This document shows positions 52,081-61,231 of a DNA stretch of 64,000 bases, piece after piece. The stretch covers positions 292,921 through 356,920 of the forward strand of contig NZ_LZSQ01000123.1 of the NCBI RefSeq assembly GCF_001665535.1, in the 5' to 3' direction. Under the pieces are notes generated by a model. That model worked only from the letters and a program-made list of their open reading frames with translations. It was not told the DNA's origin and did not search any database. The DNA comes from Mycobacterium sp. 852002-51961_SCH5331710. Its GTDB lineage: Bacteria > Actinomycetota > Actinomycetes > Mycobacteriales > Mycobacteriaceae. A program made the position numbers and the translations under genes. Within the stretch, counting starts at the first letter, position 1. The number at the start of each line of letters is the position of its first letter.

Positions 52081-53262
52081 ATGCCAGCACTCACCGCGTC
52101 GGACGTCGTCGAGGACGCCGTCCACCGGCGCCGTGACGACCTGGTCGAACTCTCACACTCGATCCACGCCGAGCCCGAGCTCGCATTCGCCGAACACCGC
52201 AGCTGCGCCAAGACGCAAACGCTTGTCGCCGAGTACGGATTCACGGTGACGAAGGCGCCCGCGGGGCTGGAGACCGCGTTTCGCGCCGACTACGGCAGCG
52301 GACCCCTCGTCATCGGCCTCTGCGCCGAGTACGACGCGCTACCCGGCATCGGTCACGCCTGCGGGCACAACATCATCGCGGCCTCGGCCGTCGGCACCGC
52401 CCTGGCGTTGGCGGATGTGGCCGATGAACTGGGTTTGACGGTGGTGCTTCTCGGGACCCCGGCCGAGGAGGCCGGTGGCGGGAAGGTGCTGCTGCTGAAC
52501 GCCGGGACCTTCGACGACATCGCCGCGTCGGTGATGCTGCACCCCGGCCCGCTCGACATCGCCGCCGCGCGCTCGCTCGCGCTGTCGCAGGTCGCGGTCC
52601 GGTACACGGGCAGGGAAGCGCATGCAGCCGTGGCTCCCTACCTCGGCCTCAACGCCGTCGACGCGATCACCGTCGCGCAGGTGGCGATCGGGTTGCTGCG
52701 CCAGCAGATGGCACCGGGTCAGATGGCACACGGCATCGTCACCGACGGCGGTCAGGCCACCAACGTCATCCCCGCGCACGCCGAGATGCAGTACACGATG
52801 CGGGCCAACGACGCGGCCTCGCTGTGCGAACTCGAACAGCGGATGGCCGACTGCTTCCTGGCTGGTGCGGTGGCCACCGGCTGCAGTCACGAGGTCGCCG
52901 AGACCGAACCGAGCTATTACGAACTGACCCCGGACACCTGGCTGGCCGACACCTTCCGCGAGGAGATGCGGCGGGTGGGCCGCGAACCGGTGCCATCCGA
53001 GCTGGAGGCGGCGTTGCCGCTGGGCTCCACGGACATGGGCAACGTCACGCAGACGATGCCCGGTATCCATCCGATCGTCGGCATCGACGCGGGCGGCGCC
53101 TCGGTGCATCAGCCCGCGTTCGCCGAGGCCGCCGCGGGCCCGAGCGCGGACAAGGCGGTGGTCGAGGGTGCGGTCATGCTGGCCCGTACGGTCGTTCGCC
53201 TGGCGCAGACGCCGCAGGAGCGCGACCGGGTGCTGGAGCTGCAGGCGAGGCGGGCGTCATGA
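52081..53262 (+). CDS. amiB1: M20 family amidohydrolase AmiB1
   Basis: Zinc-dependent M20 peptidase/amidohydrolase of 393 residues. Metal-binding CAEYDALPGIGHACGHNIIAA (core ACGHN) and the Glu pair of TPAEEAGGGK are present, then the small dimerisation domain (GREAHAAVAPYLGLNAVDA) and the late HQPAFAEAA His. It resembles aminobenzoyl-glutamate or N-acyl-amino-acid hydrolases (Rv3306c). It overlaps the paralogous amiA1 by 4 bp. Physiological substrate unknown. Confidence 0.9.
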   Translation: MPALTASDVVEDAVHRRRDDLVELSHSIHAEPELAFAEHRSCAKTQTLVAEYGFTVTKAPAGLETAFRADYGSGPLVIGLCAEYDALPGIGHACGHNIIAASAVGTALALADVADELGLTVVLLGTPAEEAGGGKVLLLNAGTFDDIAASVMLHPGPLDIAAARSLALSQVAVRYTGREAHAAVAPYLGLNAVDAITVAQVAIGLLRQQMAPGQMAHGIVTDGGQATNVIPAHAEMQYTMRANDAASLCELEQRMADCFLAGAVATGCSHEVAETEPSYYELTPDTWLADTFREEMRRVGREPVPSELEAALPLGSTDMGNVTQTMPGIHPIVGIDAGGASVHQPAFAEAAAGPSADKAVVEGAVMLARTVVRLAQTPQERDRVLELQARRAS

Positions 53263-54431
53263 GCGTGCTGCCCCACGCCGCCGCGCGGTGGCTCTCGGCC
53301 CACTTCGACGATCTCGTCGAGTGGCGCCGCCACATCCACATGCATCCCGAGTTGGGGCGCCAGGAGTTCGCGACCACGCAGTTCGTGGCGTCGCGGCTGG
53401 CCGATGCGGGCTTGAACCCGAAGGTGCTCCCGGGCGGCACCGGGTTGACGTGTGACTTCGGCCCCGAGCACGGGCCGCGGATCGCGCTGCGCGCCGACAT
53501 GGACGCGCTGCCGATGGCCGACCGGACCGGCGCGGCGTACGCGTCGCTGGTCCCCAACGTCTCGCACGCCTGCGGGCACGACGCGCACACCGCGATCCTG
53601 CTGGGCGCCGCGCTGGCGATGGCGTCGGTGCCGGAGCTTCCCGTCGGGGTGCGGCTGATCTTCCAGGCCGCGGAGGAGCTGATGCCGGGCGGCGCGATCG
53701 ACGCGATTGCCGCGGGCGCGCTGACCGGTGTGTCGCGAATCTTCGCGCTGCACTGCGATCCGCGGCTGGCGGTCGGCAAGGTGGCGATGCGGCCCGGGCC
53801 GATCACCTCGGCCGCCGATCAGCTCGAGGTGACGTTGCATTCGCCGGGCGGGCACACCTCGCGACCGCATCTCACCGGTGACCTGGTGTACGGGCTCGGC
53901 ACGTTGATCACCGGGGTGCCCGGTGTGCTGTCGCGCCGCATCGATCCGCGTAACAGCACCGTGATGGTGTGGGGTGCGGTGAACGCGGGCGTCGCCGCGA
54001 ACGCGATCCCGCAGACCGGAACGCTGGCCGGCACCATCCGCACCGCCAGCCGCGACACCTGGGAGACCCTGGAGTCGATTGTGCGCGAGGTGATCTCGTC
54101 GCTGTTGTCGCCGCTGCACATCGAGCACACCGTGCAGTACCGCCGCGGCGTTCCGCCGGTGGTCAACGAGGAGATCTCGACGCGCATCCTCACCCACGCG
54201 ATCGAGGCGATCGGCCCGGACGTGCTGGCCGACACCCGCCAGTCCGGCGGCGGCGAGGACTTCTCCTGGTATCTGGAGGAGGTGCCAGGCGCCATGGCCC
54301 GGTTGGGCGTGTGGACCGGCCGCGGGCCTCAATTGGATTTGCATCAGCCGACTTTCGACCTCGACGAGCGCGCGCTCGCGGTCGGGGTGCGGGTCCTCGT
54401 CAACATCATCGACCAGGCCGCCGCGTTCTAG
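53259..54431 (+). CDS. amiA1: M20 family amidohydrolase AmiA1
   Basis: Second M20 enzyme of 390 residues, only distantly similar to its neighbour AmiB1. Typical hippurate-hydrolase/IAA-amino-acid-hydrolase features: HIHMHPELGRQEFATT, RADMDALPMADRTGA, SHACGHDAHTAILLG and FQAAEELMPGGA with the catalytic Glu, SPGGHTSRPH in the lid domain and SGGGEDFSWYL near the end. Start ATG 53259 overlaps the amiB1 stop (ATGA). Rv3305c-like. The pair probably hydrolyses related N-acyl amino acids or dipeptides. Convergent with the TetR gene, 12 bp apart. Confidence 0.91.
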   Translation: MSVLPHAAARWLSAHFDDLVEWRRHIHMHPELGRQEFATTQFVASRLADAGLNPKVLPGGTGLTCDFGPEHGPRIALRADMDALPMADRTGAAYASLVPNVSHACGHDAHTAILLGAALAMASVPELPVGVRLIFQAAEELMPGGAIDAIAAGALTGVSRIFALHCDPRLAVGKVAMRPGPITSAADQLEVTLHSPGGHTSRPHLTGDLVYGLGTLITGVPGVLSRRIDPRNSTVMVWGAVNAGVAANAIPQTGTLAGTIRTASRDTWETLESIVREVISSLLSPLHIEHTVQYRRGVPPVVNEEISTRILTHAIEAIGPDVLADTRQSGGGEDFSWYLEEVPGAMARLGVWTGRGPQLDLHQPTFDLDERALAVGVRVLVNIIDQAAAF

Positions 54432-54443
54432 AAGACCGCCCGC

Positions 54444-55160
54444 CTACTTGATATGCGGCAGCGGAACCCGTTCTCCCACTTCGCCGTTGGCGTCGCGCAG
54501 CGACGATGCGGCCAGGCCTTCGCGCAGCAGCCACCGCGCGAGCTCCAGCGTTTCGGCGATCTCCTCGTCGGAGATCCGCAGTCCGTCGGGTTGTTGGCGC
54601 AACGCGATCACACCGTTCCACGCGCCCCACAGGTAATGCGTCAGCCGTAGGGAGTCGACGGGCCGGGCTTCACCGGTCGCGATTGCGTTGTCGATCTGCC
54701 CGGCGAATCGGCTGAGCAGCAGACCGACCCGGTCACGGATCCGAGCTTCCGTCTCGTCGTCTCCGGACAGGGGCTGGGCGCCGGGGCTGCGATACGCAAG
54801 GAAATGAAATGCGCCCGGATGCTCGAGGTGAAAGCGCAGATAGGCGTCGCCGCCGGCCAGCACCTTCTGCAACGGCGTCAGCTCCGGATCCTCGCTTCGC
54901 TGCATGTACTCGGTGAACAGGGCGAGAGCACGGTCCACGAGCTCCAGATACAGGCCGCGCTTGCCATCGAAGTGGGTGTAGATCGAGCCGACCGACACGT
55001 CGGCCAATTCGGCGATCTCCTCGATGCGCGCGCCCTCGTAACCCTCGCGGCCGAACACCACCTCCGCGGCGTCCAGGAGGGCGGCCTTGGCGCGTGCGCG
55101 GCGCCGGCCGGAACGGGCCGCGGCCGGCGTCGGCGCGGGCTCCAGCGGCTCTGCGGACAT
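54444..55160 (-). CDS. TetR-family regulator
   Basis: TetR regulator of 238 residues with a basic N-terminal arm (SGRRRARAKAALLDAAEVVF), helix-turn-helix IEEIAELADVSVGSIYTHF and a C-terminal TetR_C-type domain (ELARWLLREGL near the end). ATG 55160 is supported by a TATCCT box 6 nt upstream. It diverges from the FAD oxidoreductase gene, which it probably controls through the unusually AT-rich gap (55173-55230). Confidence 0.87.
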   Translation of the reverse strand: MSAEPLEPAPTPAAARSGRRRARAKAALLDAAEVVFGREGYEGARIEEIAELADVSVGSIYTHFDGKRGLYLELVDRALALFTEYMQRSEDPELTPLQKVLAGGDAYLRFHLEHPGAFHFLAYRSPGAQPLSGDDETEARIRDRVGLLLSRFAGQIDNAIATGEARPVDSLRLTHYLWGAWNGVIALRQQPDGLRISDEEIAETLELARWLLREGLAASSLRDANGEVGERVPLPHIK

Positions 55161-55166
55161 CGGCCA

Positions 55167-55172
55167 AGGATA
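55167..55172 (-). promoter_or_regulatory. Candidate -10 box, TetR gene (55160)
   Basis: TATCCT on the minus strand, 6 nt before ATG 55160, flanked by GGCC on both sides. Confidence 0.5.
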
Positions 55173-55251
55173 GGCCACGAACCGAAATTGCAAGTCGATT
55201 CATAAACTGAAAACGCTTATAAAAATGGCTTCCAGCTGGCATCCTGACGCA

Positions 55252-56637
55252 ATGCCCGAGCACACCGACGTCGTCATCGTCGGCGCCCGCTGCGCCGGCT
55301 CCGCCGCCGCGATCACGCTCGCCCGCCGCGGTCGGCGTGTCATCGCACTCGACGGCGCGACCTTTCCGTCCGACACTCTGTCCACGCACCTGTTCTTCAC
55401 CCACCACTGGGCCGAACTGGAACGGCTCGGCGCCCGCGACCGCGTGATGAAGCTCGGCGCCCCGCTGCACACCCACGCCGGGCTAGGCGCGCCCGGCATC
55501 GAGGTCGTCGGGCCGTCGAGCGTGTACGAGGGGTTGTCCGCCGGCGGCTGCGTCCGCCGGCCGGGACTCGACCTCGCGCTCGTGGAGACCGCGCGCGAGG
55601 CGGGCGCCGACGTGCGCGAGCGAGCGCGCGTCACCGACCTGATCCGCGACGACGCCGGCCGCGTGTCGGGGGTGCAATACCGGCTGCGGGACGGCTCCAC
55701 CGGGACGATCACCGCCAAACTGGTGATCGGCGCCGACGGCCGTCGATCGACAGTCGCGCGTCTGGTCGGCACCCGTGACCACCACCACTGGCCCAACCAA
55801 CGAATGATGGCCTACGCCTACTACGAGGACGCCAACGCCGACCTGCGACACGTCGCCATGCAGTGGCGCCACCACGACGACCTCGTGACGGTGTTCCCCT
55901 GCGACGGAGGGCAATTGGTCGCGCTGCAGATGCCGCCGGTGCGCCGCGCCGACGAGTTCCGCGTCGACGTCGCGGCCGCGTTCGACGCCACTGTCGAGCG
56001 CATTGCCCCGTACGCCGAGCGGCTCTGCGGTTGTACCCGTGTCACCAAGATCCGGACGTCCTACTCGCACCCCTCCTATTTCCGGCATTCGTCGGGCCCG
56101 GGGTGGGCGTTGGCGGGCGACGCCGGACATTTCAAGGACCCGGTCACCGCGCAGGGCATCCGTGACGCGTTGCGCTTCGGCCGCCTACTCGGCGAGGCCG
56201 CCGCGCCGCATCTGGACGAGCCCGCCGAACTCGACCGCGCGCTGACGGCGTGGGAGCTCGACCGCGATGCTCAGTGCCTGCCGATGTACCAGTGGGCCAA
56301 CCTGTTGGGGCGCGACGACGAGGTATCGCCGATCGAAATGGCCGCTTACCGCTGGTTCGCCGCCAGGCCCGGCGGCTTCACCGAGGTCGCCGACGCCTTC
56401 AACCGGCTGGTGTCGCCGCAGCGGGTGTTCTCACCCACCCGGGTGGTGCGCTGGGTGGCCGCGGCGGCCCGCAATTCCGACGTCGAGCGCGGCGCGCTGT
56501 GGCGGACGATCCGGCGCGACGTACGCCGAGAGGCCGAGCGCATGGTCGAACATCGCAGGTTCGAACGCCGCCGGGCGGCGTCGGCCCGGCTATCGCTGAC
56601 GCGCGCTATCGAGGCTCGGAACCCGGCCCGATGTTGA
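55252..56637 (+). CDS. FAD-dependent oxidoreductase, geranylgeranyl-reductase-like
   Basis: Flavoprotein of 461 residues in the FAD_binding_3 / geranylgeranyl reductase group. FAD motif DVVIVGARCAGSAAAITLARRG, DG motif VIGADGRRSTVARLVG, and WALAGDAGHFKDPVTAQGIRDAL as the second FAD motif (core GDAGHFKDP). It probably oxidises or hydroxylates a hydrophobic substrate; which is unknown. ATG 55252 is chosen because CATCCT lies 6 nt upstream; ATG 55225 is in frame and would add nine residues. Controlled probably by the divergent TetR. Its end overlaps the convergent GGCT-fold gene by 32 bp. Confidence 0.84.
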   Translation: MPEHTDVVIVGARCAGSAAAITLARRGRRVIALDGATFPSDTLSTHLFFTHHWAELERLGARDRVMKLGAPLHTHAGLGAPGIEVVGPSSVYEGLSAGGCVRRPGLDLALVETAREAGADVRERARVTDLIRDDAGRVSGVQYRLRDGSTGTITAKLVIGADGRRSTVARLVGTRDHHHWPNQRMMAYAYYEDANADLRHVAMQWRHHDDLVTVFPCDGGQLVALQMPPVRRADEFRVDVAAAFDATVERIAPYAERLCGCTRVTKIRTSYSHPSYFRHSSGPGWALAGDAGHFKDPVTAQGIRDALRFGRLLGEAAAPHLDEPAELDRALTAWELDRDAQCLPMYQWANLLGRDDEVSPIEMAAYRWFAARPGGFTEVADAFNRLVSPQRVFSPTRVVRWVAAAARNSDVERGALWRTIRRDVRREAERMVEHRRFERRRAASARLSLTRAIEARNPARC

Positions 56638-57088
56638 GCGCGGGGCGGGTGCGCAGATCGTGCACGTACTCCGCTGGCGCGCCCGCGATCTCGGCGGCGT
56701 CGGCCATCACACCGAGGTAGCGCGCCGACGGCAGGCCGCCCTCCCACGCGTCGACCACGTACAACCAGGCCAGCACCGGTTCGAAATCGGTGTCCGACGA
56801 GATGCGGTGCACCCGGCAGCGGATCTTCTTGTGGAACCCGAGCTCCGAACCTTCCCAGCGGTCCAGGTTGGCCTCGTCGTCCTTGGTCATGTCGTAGAGC
56901 ACCACGAAGACCTTCGACGTGGGATCCTCGACGACGGTCGCGAGCGCACCCTCCCAGCCGATGTCCTCCCCGCCGAACGTCAGGCGCCAGCCGTGCAGCC
57001 AGCCCGTTCCTGCCATCGGTGAATGAGGGGCGCGCTGCAACATCTGCTCCGGATGCATGTTCGATCCGTAGGCGGCGTAGAGCGGCAC
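56606..57088 (-). CDS. Gamma-glutamylcyclotransferase-fold protein (Rv3304-like)
   Basis: GGCT/AIG2-like protein of 160 residues. The substrate loop AAYGSNMHPEQM opens the chain and the catalytic Glu is in DRWEGSELGFHKK near residue 79. The family cleaves gamma-glutamyl groups releasing 5-oxoproline, but many bacterial members are uncharacterised. GTG start with a TAGTCT box 6 nt upstream. Divergent from lpdA. Confidence 0.85.
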   Translation of the reverse strand: MPLYAAYGSNMHPEQMLQRAPHSPMAGTGWLHGWRLTFGGEDIGWEGALATVVEDPTSKVFVVLYDMTKDDEANLDRWEGSELGFHKKIRCRVHRISSDTDFEPVLAWLYVVDAWEGGLPSARYLGVMADAAEIAGAPAEYVHDLRTRPALNIGPGSEPR

Positions 57089-57094
57089 CAGGAA

Positions 57095-57100
57095 AGACTA
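57095..57100 (-). promoter_or_regulatory. Candidate -10 box, GGCT-fold gene
   Basis: TAGTCT on the minus strand, 6 nt before GTG 57088. Confidence 0.5.
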
Positions 57101-57141
57101 AGCGTTAGCGCGCCGCGTGGGCGATCAACCTCCCGCTTCGT

Positions 57142-57147
57142 TAGGTT
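57142..57147 (+). promoter_or_regulatory. Candidate -10 box, lpdA
   Basis: TAGGTT ends 6 nt before GTG 57154; leaderless spacing. Confidence 0.55.
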
Positions 57148-57153
57148 GGGGGC

Positions 57154-58569
57154 GTGGCAACCCGCATCGTGATCATCGGCGGCGGGCCCGCCGGCTATGA
57201 GGCCGCACTGGTCGCCGCGACCCGCGGACCCGAAGTTGCCGAGGTCACCGTCGTCGACGCCGACGGCATCGGCGGGGCCTGCGTGCTGTGGGATTGCGTG
57301 CCGTCCAAGACCTTCATCGCCTCGACAGGCGTGCGCACCGAGCTGCGCCGCGCCCCCGACCTCGGATACGCGCTGGAATTCTCCGACGCCGAGATCTCGC
57401 TGTCCAAGATCAACGAGCGGGTCAAGACGCTGGCCGCCGCGCAGTCGGCCGACATCGCCGAACGGCTGCGCAACGACGGCGTCACCCTGATCGCAGGCCG
57501 CGGCGAACTGGTCGACGACATGCCGGGGATGGCCACTCACACGGTCAAGGTGACCGAGCACGACGGCACCGCCAGCACGCTGAAGGCCGACGTCGTGCTG
57601 ATCGCCACCGGGGCGAGCCCCCGCGTGCTGCCCGGCGCCGAACCGGACGGCGAACGCATCCTGAACTGGCGCCAGCTCTACGACCTCGAGGAGCTGCCCG
57701 AGCATCTGATCGTCGTCGGCTCCGGCGTCACCGGCGCGGAGTTCGTCAACGCCTACACCGAGCTTGGGGTGAAGGTGACCGTCGTGGCCAGCCGCGACCA
57801 GATCCTGCCGCACGAGGACTCCGATGCCGCCGGCGTACTCGAGGACGCGCTGAGCGATCGCGGTGTGACGTTGGTCAAGAACGCGCGCGCCCAGTCGGTC
57901 AAGCGCAACGGGTCCGGTGTGCTGGTCACGATGACCGACGGCCGCACCGTCGAGGGCAGCCACGCATTGATGACGGTCGGTTCGGTGCCCAACACCAGCA
58001 ATCTGGGCCTGGAACGGGTCGGCATCGAGCTGGGCAAGGGCGACTATCTGAAGGTCGACCGGGTCTCGCGCACCGGCGTGCCGGGCATCTACGCCGCCGG
58101 CGACTGCACCGGGCTGATGCTGTTGGCCTCGGTGGCCGCCATGCAGGGCCGCATCGCGATGTACCACGTGCTGGGCGAAGGACTCGAACCGATCCGGTTG
58201 CGCACCGTCGCCGCGGCCGTGTTCACCCGGCCCGAGATCGCCGCGGTCGGGGTGCCGCAGTCGAAGATCGACGACGGTTCGGTGGCCGCGCGGACGATCA
58301 CGCTGCCGCTCAACACCAACGCCCGGGCCAAGATGTCGAGCCTGCGGCGCGGTTTCGTCAAGATCTTCTGTCGACCGGCGACGGGGGTGGTGATCGGCGG
58401 CGTCGTGGTCGCGCCGATCGCATCGGAGCTGATCATGCCGATCGCACTGGCGGTGCAGAACGGCAACGACGTCGAGGACCTGGCGCAGACGTTCTCGGTG
58501 TATCCGTCGCTGTCGGGGTCGATCACCGAAGCGGGCCGGCGCCTGATGGCGCACGACGATCTGGACTAG
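57154..58569 (+). CDS. lpdA: Flavoprotein disulfide reductase / quinone reductase LpdA
   Basis: Pyridine-nucleotide-disulfide reductase-fold protein of 471 residues (Rv3303c). FAD motif RIVIIGGGPAGYEAAL, redox pair Cys43/Cys48 in GGACVLWDCVPSK, NAD(P) motif VVGSGVTGAEFVNA and IYAAGDCTG. The C-terminal HxHP motif that supplies the catalytic base in lipoamide dehydrogenases is replaced by SVYPSLS (Tyr near 450), so it should not act as a true lipoamide dehydrogenase; the M. tuberculosis protein is an NAD(P)H quinone reductase. It is followed after 55 bp by glpD. Confidence 0.92.
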   Translation: MATRIVIIGGGPAGYEAALVAATRGPEVAEVTVVDADGIGGACVLWDCVPSKTFIASTGVRTELRRAPDLGYALEFSDAEISLSKINERVKTLAAAQSADIAERLRNDGVTLIAGRGELVDDMPGMATHTVKVTEHDGTASTLKADVVLIATGASPRVLPGAEPDGERILNWRQLYDLEELPEHLIVVGSGVTGAEFVNAYTELGVKVTVVASRDQILPHEDSDAAGVLEDALSDRGVTLVKNARAQSVKRNGSGVLVTMTDGRTVEGSHALMTVGSVPNTSNLGLERVGIELGKGDYLKVDRVSRTGVPGIYAAGDCTGLMLLASVAAMQGRIAMYHVLGEGLEPIRLRTVAAAVFTRPEIAAVGVPQSKIDDGSVAARTITLPLNTNARAKMSSLRRGFVKIFCRPATGVVIGGVVVAPIASELIMPIALAVQNGNDVEDLAQTFSVYPSLSGSITEAGRRLMAHDDLD

Positions 58570-58624
58570 TTCCACGTAGCCTGGGATGCGCGACCGTACC
58601 GACGAGTAACTAGGAGCCATTCCC

Positions 58625-60376
58625 GTGAGTGACCCGATCCCGGCGAACGGGCAGACGCTTCTGGGTCCCCAGCAGCGGGCGGAGGCCTGGGAGCGGCTCG
58701 GCAATGAGCAGTTCGACGTCGTGGTGATCGGCGGGGGAGTCGTCGGCGCGGGCGCCGCCCTGGACGCGGCGACGCGAGGCTTGAAGGTGGCCCTGGTCGA
58801 GGCGCGGGATTTCGCGTCGGGCACGTCGAGCCGGTCGTCGAAGATGTTCCACGGCGGGCTGCGTTACCTCGAGCAGCTGGAGTTCGGCTTGGTGCGCGAG
58901 GCGCTGCATGAGCGGGAGCTGTCGCTCACGACGTTGGCACCGCATCTGGTCAAACCGCTGCCGTTCCTGTTCCCGCTGACCAACCGGTGGTGGGAGCGGC
59001 CGTACGTGGCAGCCGGCATCTTCCTATACGACCAGCTGGGCGGCGCGAAATCGGTTCCGGCGCAGAAGCATTTGACCAAATCGGGAGCGCTGCGCCTGGC
59101 GCCGGGTCTCAAGCGGTCGTCGCTGATCGGCGGCATCCGGTATTTCGACACCGTGGTCGACGACGCGCGGCACACCATGACGGTCGCCCGCACGGCCGCG
59201 CACTACGGGGCCGTGGTGCGGACGTCGACGCAGGTGGTCGCGTTGCTTCGGGAAGGTGACCGGGTCACCGGGGTGGAGGTCCGCGACTCCGAGAACGGCG
59301 CGGTCACCGAGGTGCACGGGCACGTCGTCGTGAACGCCACCGGCGTCTGGACCGACGAGATCCAGGCCCTGTCCAAGCAGCGTGGGCGATTTCGGGTGCG
59401 CGCTTCCAAAGGTGTGCACATCGTTGTGCCGCGCGACCGGATCGTCAGCGAGGTGGCGATCATCCTGCGCACCGAGAAGTCGGTGCTGTTCGTGATCCCG
59501 TGGGGGACGCACTGGATCATCGGGACCACCGACACCGACTGGAATCTCGACCTGGCGCATCCGGCGGCCACCAAGGCCGACATCGACTACATCCTTCAGA
59601 CGGTCAACACAGTGCTGGCGACGCCGCTCACGCACGACGACATCGACGGCGTGTACGCCGGGCTGCGGCCGCTGCTGGCGGGCGAGAGCGAGGAGACCTC
59701 GAAGCTGTCGCGCGAGCACGCCGTCGCGGTTCCCGCCCCGGGCCTGGTCGCGATCGCCGGCGGCAAGTACACGACGTACCGGGTGATGGCCGAGGATGCC
59801 ATCGACGCCGCGGCCGAGTACATCCCGGCGCGGGTCGCACGGTCGATCACCGAGAAGGTCCCGCTGATGGGAGCGGACGGATACTTCGCGCTGATCAACC
59901 AGACCGAAAGCGTCGGAAAGCATTACGACCTGCACCCGTACCGGGTGCGCCACCTGCTGGACCGGTACGGCTCTTTGATCGGCGAGGTGCTGCAGATGGC
60001 CAGCGAACAGGCCGCAGTCCGGCCCGACCTTCTTGATCCGATCACCGAGGCGCCGGTGTATCTGAAGGTCGAGGCGTGGTATGCCGCGGCCGCCGAGGGC
60101 GCTCTTCACCTCGAGGACATCCTCGCGCGGCGGATGAGGATCTCGATCGAGTACCCGCACCGCGGGGTGGACTGCGCGCGCGAGGTCGCCGAAGTCGTTG
60201 CGCCAGTGCTGGGCTGGAGCGACGAGGACATCGACCGCGAGGTCAAGACGTACCTGGCGCGGGTGGACGCGGAGATCCGTTCGCAGCAGGAACCCGACGA
60301 CGAATCGGCCGACGCGTTGCGCGCGGCAGCGCCGGAAGCGCGCGCCGAGATCCTCGAACCGGTGCCGCTCAATTGA
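58625..60376 (+). CDS. glpD: Glycerol-3-phosphate dehydrogenase
   Basis: Membrane-associated FAD enzyme of 583 residues oxidising glycerol-3-phosphate to dihydroxyacetone phosphate and feeding electrons to quinone. FAD motif VVIGGGVVGAGAALDAATRG, then SSRSSKMFHGGLRYLEQ (family signature), VVNATGVWTDEI, VIPWGTHWIIGTTDTDW and YAGLRPLL; a C-terminal DAO_C helical domain follows. GTG start with AGGAG 9 nt upstream. Glp2-type (Rv3302c). In M. tuberculosis phoY1 lies next; here the pseudouridine synthase follows directly. Confidence 0.95.
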   Translation: MSDPIPANGQTLLGPQQRAEAWERLGNEQFDVVVIGGGVVGAGAALDAATRGLKVALVEARDFASGTSSRSSKMFHGGLRYLEQLEFGLVREALHERELSLTTLAPHLVKPLPFLFPLTNRWWERPYVAAGIFLYDQLGGAKSVPAQKHLTKSGALRLAPGLKRSSLIGGIRYFDTVVDDARHTMTVARTAAHYGAVVRTSTQVVALLREGDRVTGVEVRDSENGAVTEVHGHVVVNATGVWTDEIQALSKQRGRFRVRASKGVHIVVPRDRIVSEVAIILRTEKSVLFVIPWGTHWIIGTTDTDWNLDLAHPAATKADIDYILQTVNTVLATPLTHDDIDGVYAGLRPLLAGESEETSKLSREHAVAVPAPGLVAIAGGKYTTYRVMAEDAIDAAAEYIPARVARSITEKVPLMGADGYFALINQTESVGKHYDLHPYRVRHLLDRYGSLIGEVLQMASEQAAVRPDLLDPITEAPVYLKVEAWYAAAAEGALHLEDILARRMRISIEYPHRGVDCAREVAEVVAPVLGWSDEDIDREVKTYLARVDAEIRSQQEPDDESADALRAAAPEARAEILEPVPLN

Positions 60377-61230
60377 GGCGGGTGGCGCCGCTACCCGTGC
60401 GGGACGGACTGGGACCGGCGCGGGTGCGGTTGCGCGGCGGTGCGGTGCTGGTCGAACTGGCGGACCGGTTCGGTGACGAGGCCGCGGCCAAGGTGCTCGC
60501 CGGCGAGGTGGTGACCGCAGACGGCGAGGTCGTCACCGCCGGGACCGTGCTGCCGCCGGGAGCGTTCGTCTACCTGTACCGCGAACTGCGCGAAGAGATT
60601 CCGGTGCCGTTCGACATCCCCGTGCTGCACCGCGACGACGACATCGTGGTCGTCGACAAACCGCACTTCATCGCGACGATGCCGCGGGGGCGCCACGTCG
60701 CGCAGACGGCGTTGGTGCGGTTGCGCCGGGAACTGGACCTGCCGGAGTTGTCGCCCGCGCATCGCCTGGACCGGTTGACCGCCGGCGTGCTGCTGTTCAC
60801 GACGCGTCGCGACCTGCGTGGGCCCTATCAGACGATGTTCGCCCACGGCGAGGTACGCAAGACGTACCTGGCGAGGGCGGGCGTCGATCCGGAGTTGGCG
60901 TTTCCCGTCACCCTGCGCAGCCGGATCGTCAAGCGACGCGGCCAGTTACAGGCGGTCGAGGAGCCCGGCGAGCCGAACGCCGAGACCGTCGTCGAGCAAC
61001 TTGGCGACGGGCTGTACCGGTTGACACCGCGAACGGGGCGAACGCATCAGCTGCGGGTGCACATGACCTCGCTGGGTCTGCCGATCGCGAACGACCCGTT
61101 GTATCCGGACGTGATCGACGTCGCGCCGGACGACTTCTCGCGCCCGTTGCAGCTTCTGGCGCACCGCCTCGAGTTCACCGATCCGGTCAGCGGCCGTCAG
61201 CGCGAGTTCGTCAGCTTGCGCACGTTGTGA
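60373..61230 (+). CDS. RluA-family pseudouridine synthase (Rv3300c-like)
   Basis: RNA pseudouridine synthase of 285 residues. The catalytic Asp is in SPAHRLDRLTAGVLL, preceded by the DDDIVVVDKPHFIATMPRG uridine-binding segment (core VVDKPHF) and followed by LTPRTGRTHQLRVHM and LLAHRLEFTDP. The N-terminal 80 residues form a short extra domain without an S4 motif. TTG 60373 (TTGA overlapping the glpD stop) gives the LRRVAPLPVRDG start typical of relatives; GTG 60382 is the alternative. RNA target unknown. Confidence 0.88.
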   Translation: MRRVAPLPVRDGLGPARVRLRGGAVLVELADRFGDEAAAKVLAGEVVTADGEVVTAGTVLPPGAFVYLYRELREEIPVPFDIPVLHRDDDIVVVDKPHFIATMPRGRHVAQTALVRLRRELDLPELSPAHRLDRLTAGVLLFTTRRDLRGPYQTMFAHGEVRKTYLARAGVDPELAFPVTLRSRIVKRRGQLQAVEEPGEPNAETVVEQLGDGLYRLTPRTGRTHQLRVHMTSLGLPIANDPLYPDVIDVAPDDFSRPLQLLAHRLEFTDPVSGRQREFVSLRTL

Positions 61231-61231
61231 C

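Noticed and set aside
55225..55251. ATG 55225 as start of the FAD oxidoreductase
   Set aside because: It adds nine unconserved residues and has no well-placed ribosome site; ATG 55252 directly precedes the FAD fold.
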